Source of the DNA: Burkholderia anthina
GTDB taxonomy: Bacteria > Pseudomonadota > Gammaproteobacteria > Burkholderiales > Burkholderiaceae
Assembly (NCBI RefSeq): GCF_001547525.1
Contig: NZ_LNJP01000003.1
Coordinates: 1,488,001 to 1,552,000, forward strand
Direction: 5' to 3'
DNA length: 64,000 nucleotides
Shown here: positions 26,701 to 33,806 of the stretch, one piece after another
Layout of the letters: each line of letters starts with the position of its first letter
Position numbering within the stretch: position 1 is the first letter of the stretch
Notes under the pieces: generated by a model
Database searches by the model: none
Told to the model about the DNA's origin: nothing
Seen by the model: only the letters and a program-made list of their open reading frames with translations
Made by a program: the position numbers and the translations under genes

Positions 26701-28822
26701 GTTGTCGACGTCGGCCTCGACGGGCATCAGCTCGTTGTCGACGGGCTTGAGCACGACCAACAGCACGGTGACGTCGTTGTCGACGTCGGCCTCGACGGGC
26801 ATCAGCTCGTTGTCGACGGGATTGAGCACGACCGATAGCACGGTGGCATCGCTGTCGACCTCCACATCGACGGGCATCAGTTCGCTGTCGACCGGTCTGA
26901 GCTCGACCAATAGCACCGTGTCGTCGCTGTCCACGTCGACCTCGACGGGCATCGGCTCACTGTCGACTCGCTTGAGCACGACCGATAGCACGGTGACGTC
27001 GTTGTCGACGTCGGCCTCGACGGGCATCAGCTCGTTGTCGACGGGCTTGAGCACGACCAACAGCACGGTGACGTCGTTGTCGACGTCGGCCTCGACGGGC
27101 ATCAGCTCGTTGTCGACGGGATTGAGCACGACCGATAGCACGGTGGCATCGCTGTCGACCTCCACATCGACGGGCATCAGTTCGCTGTCGACCGGTCTGA
27201 GCTCGACCAATAGCACCGTGTCGTCGCTGTCCACGTCGACCTCGACGGGCATCAGTTCGCTGTCGACGGGCTTGAGCACGACCAACAGCACGGTGACGTC
27301 GTTGTCGACGTCGGCCTCGACGGGCATCAGTTCGCTGTCGACGGGCTTGAGCACGACCGATAGTGCGGTGACGTCGCTGTCGACCTCGACCTCGACGGGT
27401 ATCAGTTCGTTGTCGACTGGCCTGAGCACGACCGACAGCACGGTGACGTCGCTGTCGACCTCGACCTCGACGGGTATCAGTTCGTTGTCGACTGGCCTGA
27501 GCACGACCGACAGCACGGTGACGTCGCTGTCGACGTCGACCTCGACGGGTATCAACTCGTTGTCGACTGGCCTGAGCACGACCGACAGCACGGTGACGTC
27601 TCTGTCGACGTCGACCGCGACGGGAATCAACTCGCTGTCGACTGGCTTGAGCACGACCAACAGCACGGTGACGTCGTTGTCGACTTCGACGTCGACAACC
27701 GTCAACTCGCTTTCGACGGGCTTGAGCGCGACCAACAGCAATCTGGCATCGTTGTCGACGTCCACGTCGACGAGCATTGGCTCCCTGTCGACCGGCCTTA
27801 GCTCGACCGGGAGCAGCATCGCGTCGCTGTCGACGGGGCTGAGCACGACGAACAGCAACGTGGCGTCACTGTCGACATCCGCATCCACCGGAGTCAGCTC
27901 ACTGTCGACGGGCCTGAGCGCGACCAACAGCAGCGTGGCATCGCTGTCGACATCAACATCAACCGGCCTCAGTTCGACAAACAGCAGTATTACCTCGTTG
28001 TCGACGGGCTTGAGCACGACAGACAGTAATGTGACTTCACTGTCGACCGGACTGTCCACAACCAATGACAGCCTGGCATCGCTTTCAACCGCGGTGGCTC
28101 CGCTCACGTCGATCAAGACCCAAACGACCGACGGTAGCACCGCCCTTGGCACCGGGGCAACCGCGGCGGCGAACTCGACGGCTGTTGGTCAAAATGCTTC
28201 CGCGTCTGGAACGAACTCGACCGCGGTGGGTGAAGGGGCGGTCGCGTCCGGGCAAAACTCGACTGCAGAGGGGCAAGGTGCGATCGCCTCCGGCGCTAAC
28301 TCGAAGGCGGATGGTCAGGCTGCAGCCGCGACAGGAGCCAACTCGACTGCATTGGGCCAGGGATCGACTGCTTCGGGAGCCAATACGACTGCGGTAGGAC
28401 AGGGCAGTGTTGCGAGCGCTTCGAATTCCGTGGCAATCGGTGCGGGTTCGGTAGCTTCGCAGCCCAACACGGTGTCGTTCGGATCGCCCGACCATGAGCG
28501 CCGGTTAACGAATGTGGCGCCTGGCATCAATGGAACGGATGCAGCGAACATGAACCAGTTGTGGGGTGTCCAGTCGACCGTCAATGAGGTAGCACGTCGT
28601 GCCTACTCCGGGATCGCCGCGGCGACCGCATTGACCATGATTCCCGAAGTCGACCCCGGTAAGACGATTGCGGTGGGGATTGGAGGGGGGAGTTACCAAG
28701 GGTACGCAGCGACTGCGCTCGGGGTATCCGTTCGCTTCAGCGACAACTTGAAAGCGAAGATCGGGGTTGGGATCAGCGGGAGCTCCAGCACTTATGGCGC
28801 TGGCGTCTCATATCAATGGTAA
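23732..28822 (+). CDS. Giant trimeric autotransporter adhesin with Ser/Thr-rich SLST stalk
   Basis: The protein has 1696 residues. It begins with an extended signal peptide (MNKSYRTIWNEALGAWVAAS), then a hydrophobic core with likely cleavage after A51. Residues about 55-175 are YadA-like head repeats (ATAIGFGATA, VALGNGS). A neck follows (FDRTITNVNPGQISATSTDA). Two huge stalk blocks of SLST repeats cover about 260-695 and 742-1455, separated by a second neck (GVNPTDAVNYSQL). A C-terminal head (about 1460-1590), a neck (LTNVAPGINGTDAANMNQL) and the YadA anchor ending in Trp complete it. The anchor forms a trimeric outer-membrane barrel. Stalk residues are overwhelmingly Ser and Thr, making it a candidate for O-glycosylation by the downstream DUF2827 enzymes. 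Confidence 0.95.
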   Translation: MNKSYRTIWNEALGAWVAASENDSARGKPNKRSVVALMVLALISSPHTVLAQYSAGLGAAAQTGAIAIGGNNGVTNASTAGDIAIGSAAAANSGSNVLGTMGPAIAIGWATTASNLYATALGAFATASQSHATAIGGQAVATVDGATAIGFGATASAINSVALGNGSIVDALISAPLGTTINGVQYTFAGNGNGVVSVGAPGFDRTITNVNPGQISATSTDAINGSELYATNQAITAVASSVTSLSTAAAGAVSASSSIASLSTGLSSTNSSVTSLSTSTSTGISTAQSGVTSLSTSLSSTKSSLTSLSTSASTGISTAQSGVTSLSTGLSSTNSSVASLSTSASTGISTAQSGVTSLSTGLSATNSSVTSLSTSASTGISTAQSGVTSLSTSLSATNSSVASLSTSASTGISTAQSGVTSLSTGLSSTNSSVSSLSTSTSSGISTAQSGVTSLSTSLSSTNSTVTSLSTSASTGISTAQSGVTSLSTGLSATNSSMTSLSTSASTGISTAQSGVTSLSTGLSSTNSSVTSLSTSASTGISTAQSGVTSLSTGLSTTNSSVTSLSTSASTGISTAQSGVTSLSTGLSTTNSSVTSLSTSASTGISTAQSGVTSLSTGLSSTNSSVTSLSTSASTGISTAQSGVTSLSTGLSAMNSSVTSLSTSASTGISTAQSGVTSLSTGLSATNSSVASLSTGVANSVQYDNAAHTSVTLGGVGATTPVTLTNVAAGVNPTDAVNYSQLSSLSTSASTGLSSATSSITSLSTSTSTGISSLSTGLSTTDSTVTSLSTSTSTGISSLSTGLSTTDSTVASLSTSTSTGLSSANSLITSLSTSTSTGISSLSTGLSSTDRTVASLSTSTSTGLSSANSSISSLSTSTSTGISSLSTGLSSTDSTVASLSTSTSTGLSSANSSITSLSTSTSTGINSLSTGLSATDSTVTSLSTSTSTGISSLSTGLSSTDSTVSSLSTSTSTGIGSLSTGLSTTDSTVTSLSTSASTGISSLSTGLSTTNSTVTSLSTSASTGISSLSTGLSTTDSTVASLSTSTSTGISSLSTGLSSTNSTVSSLSTSTSTGIGSLSTRLSTTDSTVTSLSTSASTGISSLSTGLSTTNSTVTSLSTSASTGISSLSTGLSTTDSTVASLSTSTSTGISSLSTGLSSTNSTVSSLSTSTSTGISSLSTGLSTTNSTVTSLSTSASTGISSLSTGLSTTDSAVTSLSTSTSTGISSLSTGLSTTDSTVTSLSTSTSTGISSLSTGLSTTDSTVTSLSTSTSTGINSLSTGLSTTDSTVTSLSTSTATGINSLSTGLSTTNSTVTSLSTSTSTTVNSLSTGLSATNSNLASLSTSTSTSIGSLSTGLSSTGSSIASLSTGLSTTNSNVASLSTSASTGVSSLSTGLSATNSSVASLSTSTSTGLSSTNSSITSLSTGLSTTDSNVTSLSTGLSTTNDSLASLSTAVAPLTSIKTQTTDGSTALGTGATAAANSTAVGQNASASGTNSTAVGEGAVASGQNSTAEGQGAIASGANSKADGQAAAATGANSTALGQGSTASGANTTAVGQGSVASASNSVAIGAGSVASQPNTVSFGSPDHERRLTNVAPGINGTDAANMNQLWGVQSTVNEVARRAYSGIAAATALTMIPEVDPGKTIAVGIGGGSYQGYAATALGVSVRFSDNLKAKIGVGISGSSSTYGAGVSYQW
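24511..25815 (+). repeat. Tandem 96-bp (32-residue) repeats in the adhesin stalk
   Basis: Thirteen consecutive units occur, each with the marker TAQSG and the form SLSTGLSSTNSSVT plus SLSTSASTGISTAQSGVT. The period of 96 bases is exact between, for example, 25165 and 25261. The unit length of 32 fits three heptads plus one hendecad, as expected for a coiled coil. Copy number can change without a frameshift. Confidence 0.92.
25957..28095 (+). repeat. Tandem 75-bp (25-residue) repeats in the adhesin stalk
   Basis: About two dozen units follow the pattern SLSTSTSTGIS plus SLSTGLSTTDSTVT, with some 18-residue (SLSTSTSTGLSSANSSIT) and 14-residue variants. The exact 75-base period is seen for example from 26701 to 26776. 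Nearly every unit carries GTCGAC twice. Twenty-five residues equal two heptads plus a hendecad. Confidence 0.9.
26611..27210 (+). repeat. Near-identical 300-bp tandem duplication within the stalk
   Basis: Bases 26611-26910 are repeated at 26911-27210 (four 75-bp units), and identity continues a further 40 bases or so into the next unit. The only difference I find is G at 26669 against C at 26969, just past the first copy's phase, which changes Gly to Arg (STGLSTTDS to STRLSTTDS). Confidence 0.88.
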
Positions 28823-28840
28823 AGCGCTGATTTGAGCTCT

Positions 28841-28871
28841 GGGCGGATGCCGATCCTGTCGGCATTCGCCC
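28841..28871 (+). terminator. Strong hairpin after the adhesin gene
   Basis: GGGCGGATGCCGA (28841-28853) pairs with TCGGCATTCGCCC (28859-28871) through 13 pairs with one G-T wobble and a five-base loop, starting 18 bases after the adhesin stop. There is no T-run, so it may attenuate rather than end transcription into the DUF2827 genes, or stabilise the adhesin mRNA 3' end. Confidence 0.6.
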
Positions 28872-28966
28872 GGAGATTTCCCTGTTCAACCGCTAATGAT
28901 TTTGTCTCGTCAAGTTGGGCGTTTTATGGACAGCTTTCAACAACGCCACGCATTCCGGGTGGAACC

Positions 28967-30118
28967 ATGAGGCACTCTACGCTCGGGCGCTCCCTCAACC
29001 ACGATCGCAAAAGGCTGCGTCCAAGTGTCGGCATATCGCTGTTTGCGCGCGATGGCCAGTCGTTGTGGGAAAACGGCATTCACCAGAACATCGCGTATCT
29101 CGCGATGATGCTCAAGTGCTCGGACCGTGTCGGACCCGTCTATTTCCTGAACGGCGGCGACGCGAACGCGCTGCCGGCCGGCCTCGACCTCGACGGCCTC
29201 GACATCCCGCTCGTGAAACCCGTCGACGTCACGCATGAGCTCGACGTCGTGATCGAGATGGGCGCGCAATTGCCGGTCGAATGGCTCGGGCACGTGAAGG
29301 CGCTCGGCACGAAGCTTGTCGCGTGCTACGTCGGCCATATCTACAGCGGCCTGGCCGAAACGCCGATCTTCGACAAGCCTTCGGGACACATCTTCAACGG
29401 CACGCAGTTCGACGAAGTGTGGGTGCTCGAAAAGTCGCAAAAGATCGACGTGCCGCTGCTGCGCACGCTCACGCGCGCGCCGGTCCATACGATTCCGCAT
29501 CTGTGGTCGCCGTACTTTCTCGATCGCCGTATCGCCGCGCTGGCGAGCGAAGGCATGACGTTCGGCTATCGGCCTGGTCGCCGCGCGTGGTATCTCGCGA
29601 CGCTCGAACCGAACATCTCGGTCGTGAAGTCCTGCCATTACCCGATGCTTGTTTGCGACGAGTTCTACCGCGCGCATCCCGAGGCCGTGCAGCATCTGTT
29701 CGTCGTCAATTCGATACATATGAAGGCACATCCTACCTTCGTGCATTTCGCGAACAGCCTCGATCTCGTACGCCGGCATAAGGCGACGTTCGAACCGCGC
29801 ACCGACCTGCCGGGCTTCATGGCGTGCCATGCGGATGCCGTCGTGTCGCACCATTGGGAAAATCCGCAGAACTACCTGTACTACGACGTGTTATATGGCG
29901 GCTATCCGCTGATCCACAATTCGACGATGCTCGGAGATGCCGGCTACTACTACCCCGACTTCGATTCCGTCGCGGGCAGCCAGGCGCTGCTCGAAGCGTG
30001 GCTGCATCACGACGAGCGGCTTGACGACTATCGCGCGAAAGCTGACCGGTTGCTGCGATCGGTCTCGATCGACAACCCCGCCAACCTGGATGCGTTCGTT
30101 GAGCGTCTGGCCGCATGA
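28967..30118 (+). CDS. DUF2827 protein, putative glycosyltransferase (copy 1)
   Basis: The protein has 383 residues and no signal peptide, so it is cytoplasmic. It begins VGISLFARDGQSLWENGIHQN, and its C-terminal half contains HADAVVSHHWENPQNYLYYD, GGYPLIHNSTMLG and AGYYYPDFDSVAGSQALLEA. The arrangement resembles the nucleotide-sugar-binding half of GT-B glycosyltransferases (His/Glu-Asn followed by G-x-P-x-x-H-N). That is my structural inference; the family is formally of unknown function. It is aligned end to end with the second copy at 31504. The ATG at 28967 has GGGTGG before it. The position right after the Ser/Thr-rich adhesin suggests it glycosylates it. Confidence 0.85.
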   Translation: MRHSTLGRSLNHDRKRLRPSVGISLFARDGQSLWENGIHQNIAYLAMMLKCSDRVGPVYFLNGGDANALPAGLDLDGLDIPLVKPVDVTHELDVVIEMGAQLPVEWLGHVKALGTKLVACYVGHIYSGLAETPIFDKPSGHIFNGTQFDEVWVLEKSQKIDVPLLRTLTRAPVHTIPHLWSPYFLDRRIAALASEGMTFGYRPGRRAWYLATLEPNISVVKSCHYPMLVCDEFYRAHPEAVQHLFVVNSIHMKAHPTFVHFANSLDLVRRHKATFEPRTDLPGFMACHADAVVSHHWENPQNYLYYDVLYGGYPLIHNSTMLGDAGYYYPDFDSVAGSQALLEAWLHHDERLDDYRAKADRLLRSVSIDNPANLDAFVERLAA

Positions 30119-30215
30119 ACCGGCCCATACGCGTGTCGGACGCCCATGTGCGTCCAGCGCCCGGCGAGGACGAGCGCTTCGTCGTCGGTGTATCGCCGTT
30201 CATGCATCGCACCGG
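30115..30215 (+). pseudogene. Truncated start of a third DUF2827 gene
   Basis: An ATG at 30115 overlaps the stop of copy 1 (ATGA). The frame reads MNRPIRVSDAH and later DERFVVGVSPFMHRTG, which aligns with RERLVVGVSLFVRGAG in copy 2. After about residue 34 the similarity ends, and the frame continues without resemblance to a stop near 30315. It looks like the remnant 5' end of a third tandem DUF2827 gene, now replaced by the EAL gene. Confidence 0.68.
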
Positions 30216-30322
30216 CCCGTGGCTGCGGGGCGGCAGGGTTTTTCGCAGCCGCGGGTTTCTGTGCCGGTTTTCGCCAAGGTTCGCGGGACGCCACGTTTTT
30301 CGTCCGAGTGTATGACGACGAC

Positions 30323-31438
30323 ATGAGCTACTGCACGAAGGCGATGGTGCAATATGCCCTTGCACGGGATACAGGATCTTACGGGACGCCGGACCTGAGA
30401 ACGGCCGCCGTAGTGCTGGCTGCGACAGCTTGCGATCGATTGATGCTGTGCGCTCAGCCGATCTTGAGCGTACAAGATGGTGAGCGGGTTTTGTATCACG
30501 AATGCCTGGTGCGACTTCGCGGCACCGACGATCAACCGATCACATATCCGTCGGCGTTTATTCCCAGTCTGGAACGGCTTGGACTCATGCGCTTCCTGGA
30601 CCGCTATGTCATTGGCATGGCCATCGAGTTCCTGGAGTCGAACTTCAACATTCGATTGGGCGTCAATATTTCCGCGCAAAGTGCGAATGAGATCGGAGGA
30701 TGGGCATCGGTTCTTCGGCTGCTTGAAGGCAGACCGGACATAGCGTCTCGTCTTGTGGTGGAGATTACCGAAACTACGCAGTTGTCACCCGTAACAGGTC
30801 GAGTATTTGTCGAGCACCTGCGGCGTATCGGCTGCAGTATCGCCCTGGACGATTTTGGCGACGGGTTCAGCGTGGAGAATCGCGCGGTGATTTCTTCGCC
30901 CGAAATCATCAAGATTTCTGGTCGAATGTTACCGACGGGCGAATACGACGCGATACATCTCGAGCAGTTCAAGAAATTGGTGACGAGTGCCCGAGACCAG
31001 GCATCGCAGGTGGTGGTGGAGGGGATAGAAAGCGCCGACGCATTGCGCACCGCCTCGCTGGCCGGGGCTCACTGGGTGCAAGGCTACTACACTGGCAAGC
31101 CGAGCCGGTTGAGAATGACAGAGCAGTCCGCAGGTGGGTCGGTAGGGCGCTCGATGCAGCAATTCGAGCGTATCGCCAATGCGGTGATCGATCCGCACAT
31201 GGACGGAAAGATACACGGCGACGCGAGGCGTGCCTTTGCGGCCGGACTTGCAAGCGCGTTGTATGGCAGGCGTTCCGCTATCGCAACGAGTATGCGCAGT
31301 TACCTGACGGACGCGATGGAAAAACACGCGGAAACACACAATACGTCATCAATGCGACTGCTTCGGTGTTTTGCCATGCTCGGTCGAATCAATGGCCAGG
31401 AATTGGCACGCTCGATGAAATCGGGAGTCGACTTGTGA
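30323..31438 (+). CDS. EAL domain protein, probable c-di-GMP phosphodiesterase
   Basis: The protein has 371 residues. A stand-alone EAL domain (about 40-270) is followed by a 100-residue tail I do not recognise. The catalytic pattern is largely intact: ECLVRL (EAL position), LGVNIS (Asn), VEITETT (Glu), ALDDFGDG (Asp-Asp), IIKIS (Lys), VVEGIE (Glu) and VQGYYTGKP (Gln). It should therefore hydrolyse c-di-GMP to pGpG in the cytoplasm. There is no membrane segment or GGDEF domain. Codon use is less GC-biased than in the flanking DUF2827 genes, and it sits between a DUF2827 start fragment and an intact DUF2827 gene, consistent with insertion (inference). Confidence 0.9.
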   Translation: MSYCTKAMVQYALARDTGSYGTPDLRTAAVVLAATACDRLMLCAQPILSVQDGERVLYHECLVRLRGTDDQPITYPSAFIPSLERLGLMRFLDRYVIGMAIEFLESNFNIRLGVNISAQSANEIGGWASVLRLLEGRPDIASRLVVEITETTQLSPVTGRVFVEHLRRIGCSIALDDFGDGFSVENRAVISSPEIIKISGRMLPTGEYDAIHLEQFKKLVTSARDQASQVVVEGIESADALRTASLAGAHWVQGYYTGKPSRLRMTEQSAGGSVGRSMQQFERIANAVIDPHMDGKIHGDARRAFAAGLASALYGRRSAIATSMRSYLTDAMEKHAETHNTSSMRLLRCFAMLGRINGQELARSMKSGVDL

Positions 31439-31503
31439 ATGGTCGATATCGGAATTCTCAAGCGCCAAGCGCCCAGCGGTTCAACCTGGAGGAATAAACG
31501 GAA

Positions 31504-32652
31504 ATGGCGACCACCAGACCAGTATCTCGCGCCCGCGAACGCCTCGTCGTCGGCGTGTCGCTGTTCGTACGCGGCGCCGGCCAGTCGCTATGGGAAAACG
31601 GCATTTTCCAGAACTGCCTGCTGCTGATCCTGCTGCTGCGCCAGTCGCCGCTCGTCGCGGATGCCGTGATGGTCAACGGCGGCGAACAGGTCGCCGATCC
31701 GCAGATGATGCTCGGCGAGTGGAACGTGCCGCTGCTGTCGATGGACGAAGCGCTCGAGCGCTGCGACGTGCTGATCGAGATGAGCGCGCAATTCGGCGCG
31801 GACTACCTGCGCGCGTTCCGCGAGCGCGGCGGCAAGGTCGTCACGATGCGGGTCGGCAACGACTACGTGATCGACATCGAACGCGCGATGTTCGACAAGC
31901 CGTCGGGCTTCCTGTTCTCGGGCGCGCCGTACGACGCGGTGTGGACGATTCCCGAATTCGAGCGCTCGTGTCTGCACTACTACCAGACGGGCTTGCGCGC
32001 ACCGGTCACGATCGTCCCGCACATCTGGCATCCGATGCTGTTCGACAAGGCGCGCGCGACGCTCGGCGCCGGTTTGTCGTTCGGCTATCAGCCCGGCAAG
32101 CCCCGGTGGCGCGTGACGATGTTCGAGCCGAACATCTGCATGGTGAAGACCAGCATCATCCCGATGCTGATCACGGAGGAAGCCTACCGCGCGAAGCCGG
32201 CGTTCCTCGAATTCGTGCGCGTATGCAACACGCTGCACCTGAAGGAACATCCGACGTTCGTGCACTTCGCGAAAAGTCTCGACATCGTGAACCATGGCAT
32301 CACGACGTTCGAAAGCCGCTACGCGGTGTACGAGTTCATGGCCGCGTACGGCGACGCGGTGGTGTCGCACACGTGGGAGAACGCGCAGAACTACCTGTAT
32401 TACGAGCTGCTGTATGGCGACTATCCGCTGATCCACAACTCGCCGTTCCTCGGCAAGGCCGGGTATTTCTATCCAGACTTCGACTGCCAGGCGGGCGGCC
32501 GCGCGCTGCTGCAGGCGTTCGCCGAGCACGACGCGAATCTCGACGCGTACCGCGAGCAGTCGAGGCACGTGCTCGACTCGGTCAGCATCTACAACCCCGA
32601 GAACGTCGCGGCCTATACGGATGCAATCGCCGTTCTCTATCGCGACGCGTAA
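31504..32652 (+). CDS. DUF2827 protein, putative glycosyltransferase (copy 2)
   Basis: This 382-residue paralogue of the protein at 28967 starts RLVVGVSLFVRGAGQSLWEN and shares FDKPSGFLFSG, YQPGKPRWRVTMFEPNICMV, FVHFAKSLDIV and GDAVVSHTWENAQNYLYYEL. It also shares GDYPLIHNSPFLG. The strongly conserved C-terminal HTWEN...YPLIHNS region is the likely donor-sugar site. A good ribosome site, GGAGGAAT, lies upstream. It is followed after 25 bases by the DUF4019 gene. Having two divergent copies suggests two sugars or two acceptors (inference). Confidence 0.87.
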   Translation: MATTRPVSRARERLVVGVSLFVRGAGQSLWENGIFQNCLLLILLLRQSPLVADAVMVNGGEQVADPQMMLGEWNVPLLSMDEALERCDVLIEMSAQFGADYLRAFRERGGKVVTMRVGNDYVIDIERAMFDKPSGFLFSGAPYDAVWTIPEFERSCLHYYQTGLRAPVTIVPHIWHPMLFDKARATLGAGLSFGYQPGKPRWRVTMFEPNICMVKTSIIPMLITEEAYRAKPAFLEFVRVCNTLHLKEHPTFVHFAKSLDIVNHGITTFESRYAVYEFMAAYGDAVVSHTWENAQNYLYYELLYGDYPLIHNSPFLGKAGYFYPDFDCQAGGRALLQAFAEHDANLDAYREQSRHVLDSVSIYNPENVAAYTDAIAVLYRDA

Positions 32653-32677
32653 TGCGCAGACCTTTCCGGACCCGACA

Positions 32678-33145
32678 ATGAACGCACGCCCGACCCTTAT
32701 CCGTGCAAAATGGCTGATTGGCTGCGCCGCCGCATCGATCGCGATCGGCGCACACGCGCAATCTTCCGGTGAATCGGCCGACACGCTGCTCCGCGATTCC
32801 GATGCGGTATTCAAGCAGCTCGATTCAGGCCTGTACGGCGCGGTATGGACCGACGCCGCACCCTTCCTCAAGGCGCGCATCAAGCAGGACCAGTTCACGG
32901 CGCAGATGCAGCAAGCACGCCAGTCGGTCGGCGCGGTCAGCCATCGCGGCTGGGCGCAGGTCACGCGCATCCGCTACGAGCACGCAAGCGGGATGCCCGA
33001 CGGGCTCTACGCGAACGTCGATTACGCGACGACGCTGGCGAGCGGCGCCACCATGTTCGAGAAGCTGAGCTTCCGCCTCGAACCCGACGGCCGCTGGCAC
33101 TTGACTGGCTACGTACCGCGAAGAGAGCAGAATTTTATCCAGTAG
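32678..33145 (+). CDS. Exported DUF4019-like protein
   Basis: The protein has 155 residues with a signal peptide (KWLIGCAAASIAIGAHA, likely cut before Q). The mature part, beginning SSGESADTLLRDSDAVFKQLDSG and later GWAQVTRIRYEHASGMPDGLYANVDYAT, looks like a DUF4019 fold of small secreted or periplasmic proteins. The function is unknown. Its frame is compact and codon use is normal. It is probably co-transcribed with DUF2827 copy 2, suggesting a supporting role in the adhesin locus (inference). Confidence 0.8.
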   Translation: MNARPTLIRAKWLIGCAAASIAIGAHAQSSGESADTLLRDSDAVFKQLDSGLYGAVWTDAAPFLKARIKQDQFTAQMQQARQSVGAVSHRGWAQVTRIRYEHASGMPDGLYANVDYATTLASGATMFEKLSFRLEPDGRWHLTGYVPRREQNFIQ

Positions 33146-33196
33146 ATCGTTGATCTTCGGGGACGGGTAGATCGCTTCCCATCTGTTCCGGCGATC

Positions 33197-33806
33197 GAAC
33201 TCGCGAAGCATCACCCGCCACGTCGACCAGAAGCCGGGAACAACCTGGGTCGCTTGCTGCATGACGCCGGCCGCCTGAGCGAGGCCGTCGCGTGTCTGAG
33301 ACGTGCGTTGACGCCCGATCCTGGCCGTGTGCCGACGATATTCAACCTGAACCCTGCTCCTGCTCGCGATGGGGCAGTACGAGGAGGGCTGCGGCTTTAC
33401 GAGGCGCGCTACCGACTCTCGTCGCATTGGGGCGCTGATGCATCGAATCACGTTACGCCGGACCTGCCAGCGCCGCGGCGCGGGCGAGACGCTCGACGGG
33501 AAGTCGCTCATCGTCTGGCCGGAACAGGGGCTCGGCGATGTCGTGCAGTTCGCGCGGTATCTGCCGATGCTGAAGCGGCGCGGGCTGGCGACGCTGACGG
33601 TTAGTGTGCCCAGCTGCGCTGACGCGCCTGTTGCATCGGTCGACAGGGTCGATCGTTGCGTAACGCCCGGCGATGTGACTACATTGCCGGCGCACGATTA
33701 TGCGTGTCGAATCATGAGCTTGCCGATGCTGTGCGAGACGACGGTCGACACGATCCCCGCGACGTTTCCGTATTTACACGTTCCGGCGCCGGTGGTCGAG
33801 CGGTAG
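33197..33806 (+). pseudogene. Decayed TPR/glycosyltransferase-like gene
   Basis: Pieces of one protein appear in shifting plus frames. NNLGRLLHDAGRLSEAVACL (a TPR) ends around 33340, then a piece like MGQYEEG, then LYEARYRLSSHWGADASN, then GETLDGKSLIVWPEQGLGDV to FARYLPMLKRRGLATLTVSV, and finally THDY-like DYACRIMSLPMLCETTVDTI. At least three frame changes are needed. The family is the TPR plus GT-B-like proteins often found with glycosylation loci, where GLGD is the usual GT9-like motif. It is non-functional as read. Confidence 0.75.

Noticed and set aside
24511..28095. A CRISPR array or minisatellite
   Set aside because: The repeats are in frame throughout, have no spacers and encode a regular coiled-coil stalk.
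25948..28152. A 734-codon open frame on the minus strand through the adhesin repeats
   Set aside because: It exists only because the repeat DNA lacks stops in that frame. Its protein is a mirror of the repeats (DVDSDVTVLSVVL) with no family match and no ribosome site.
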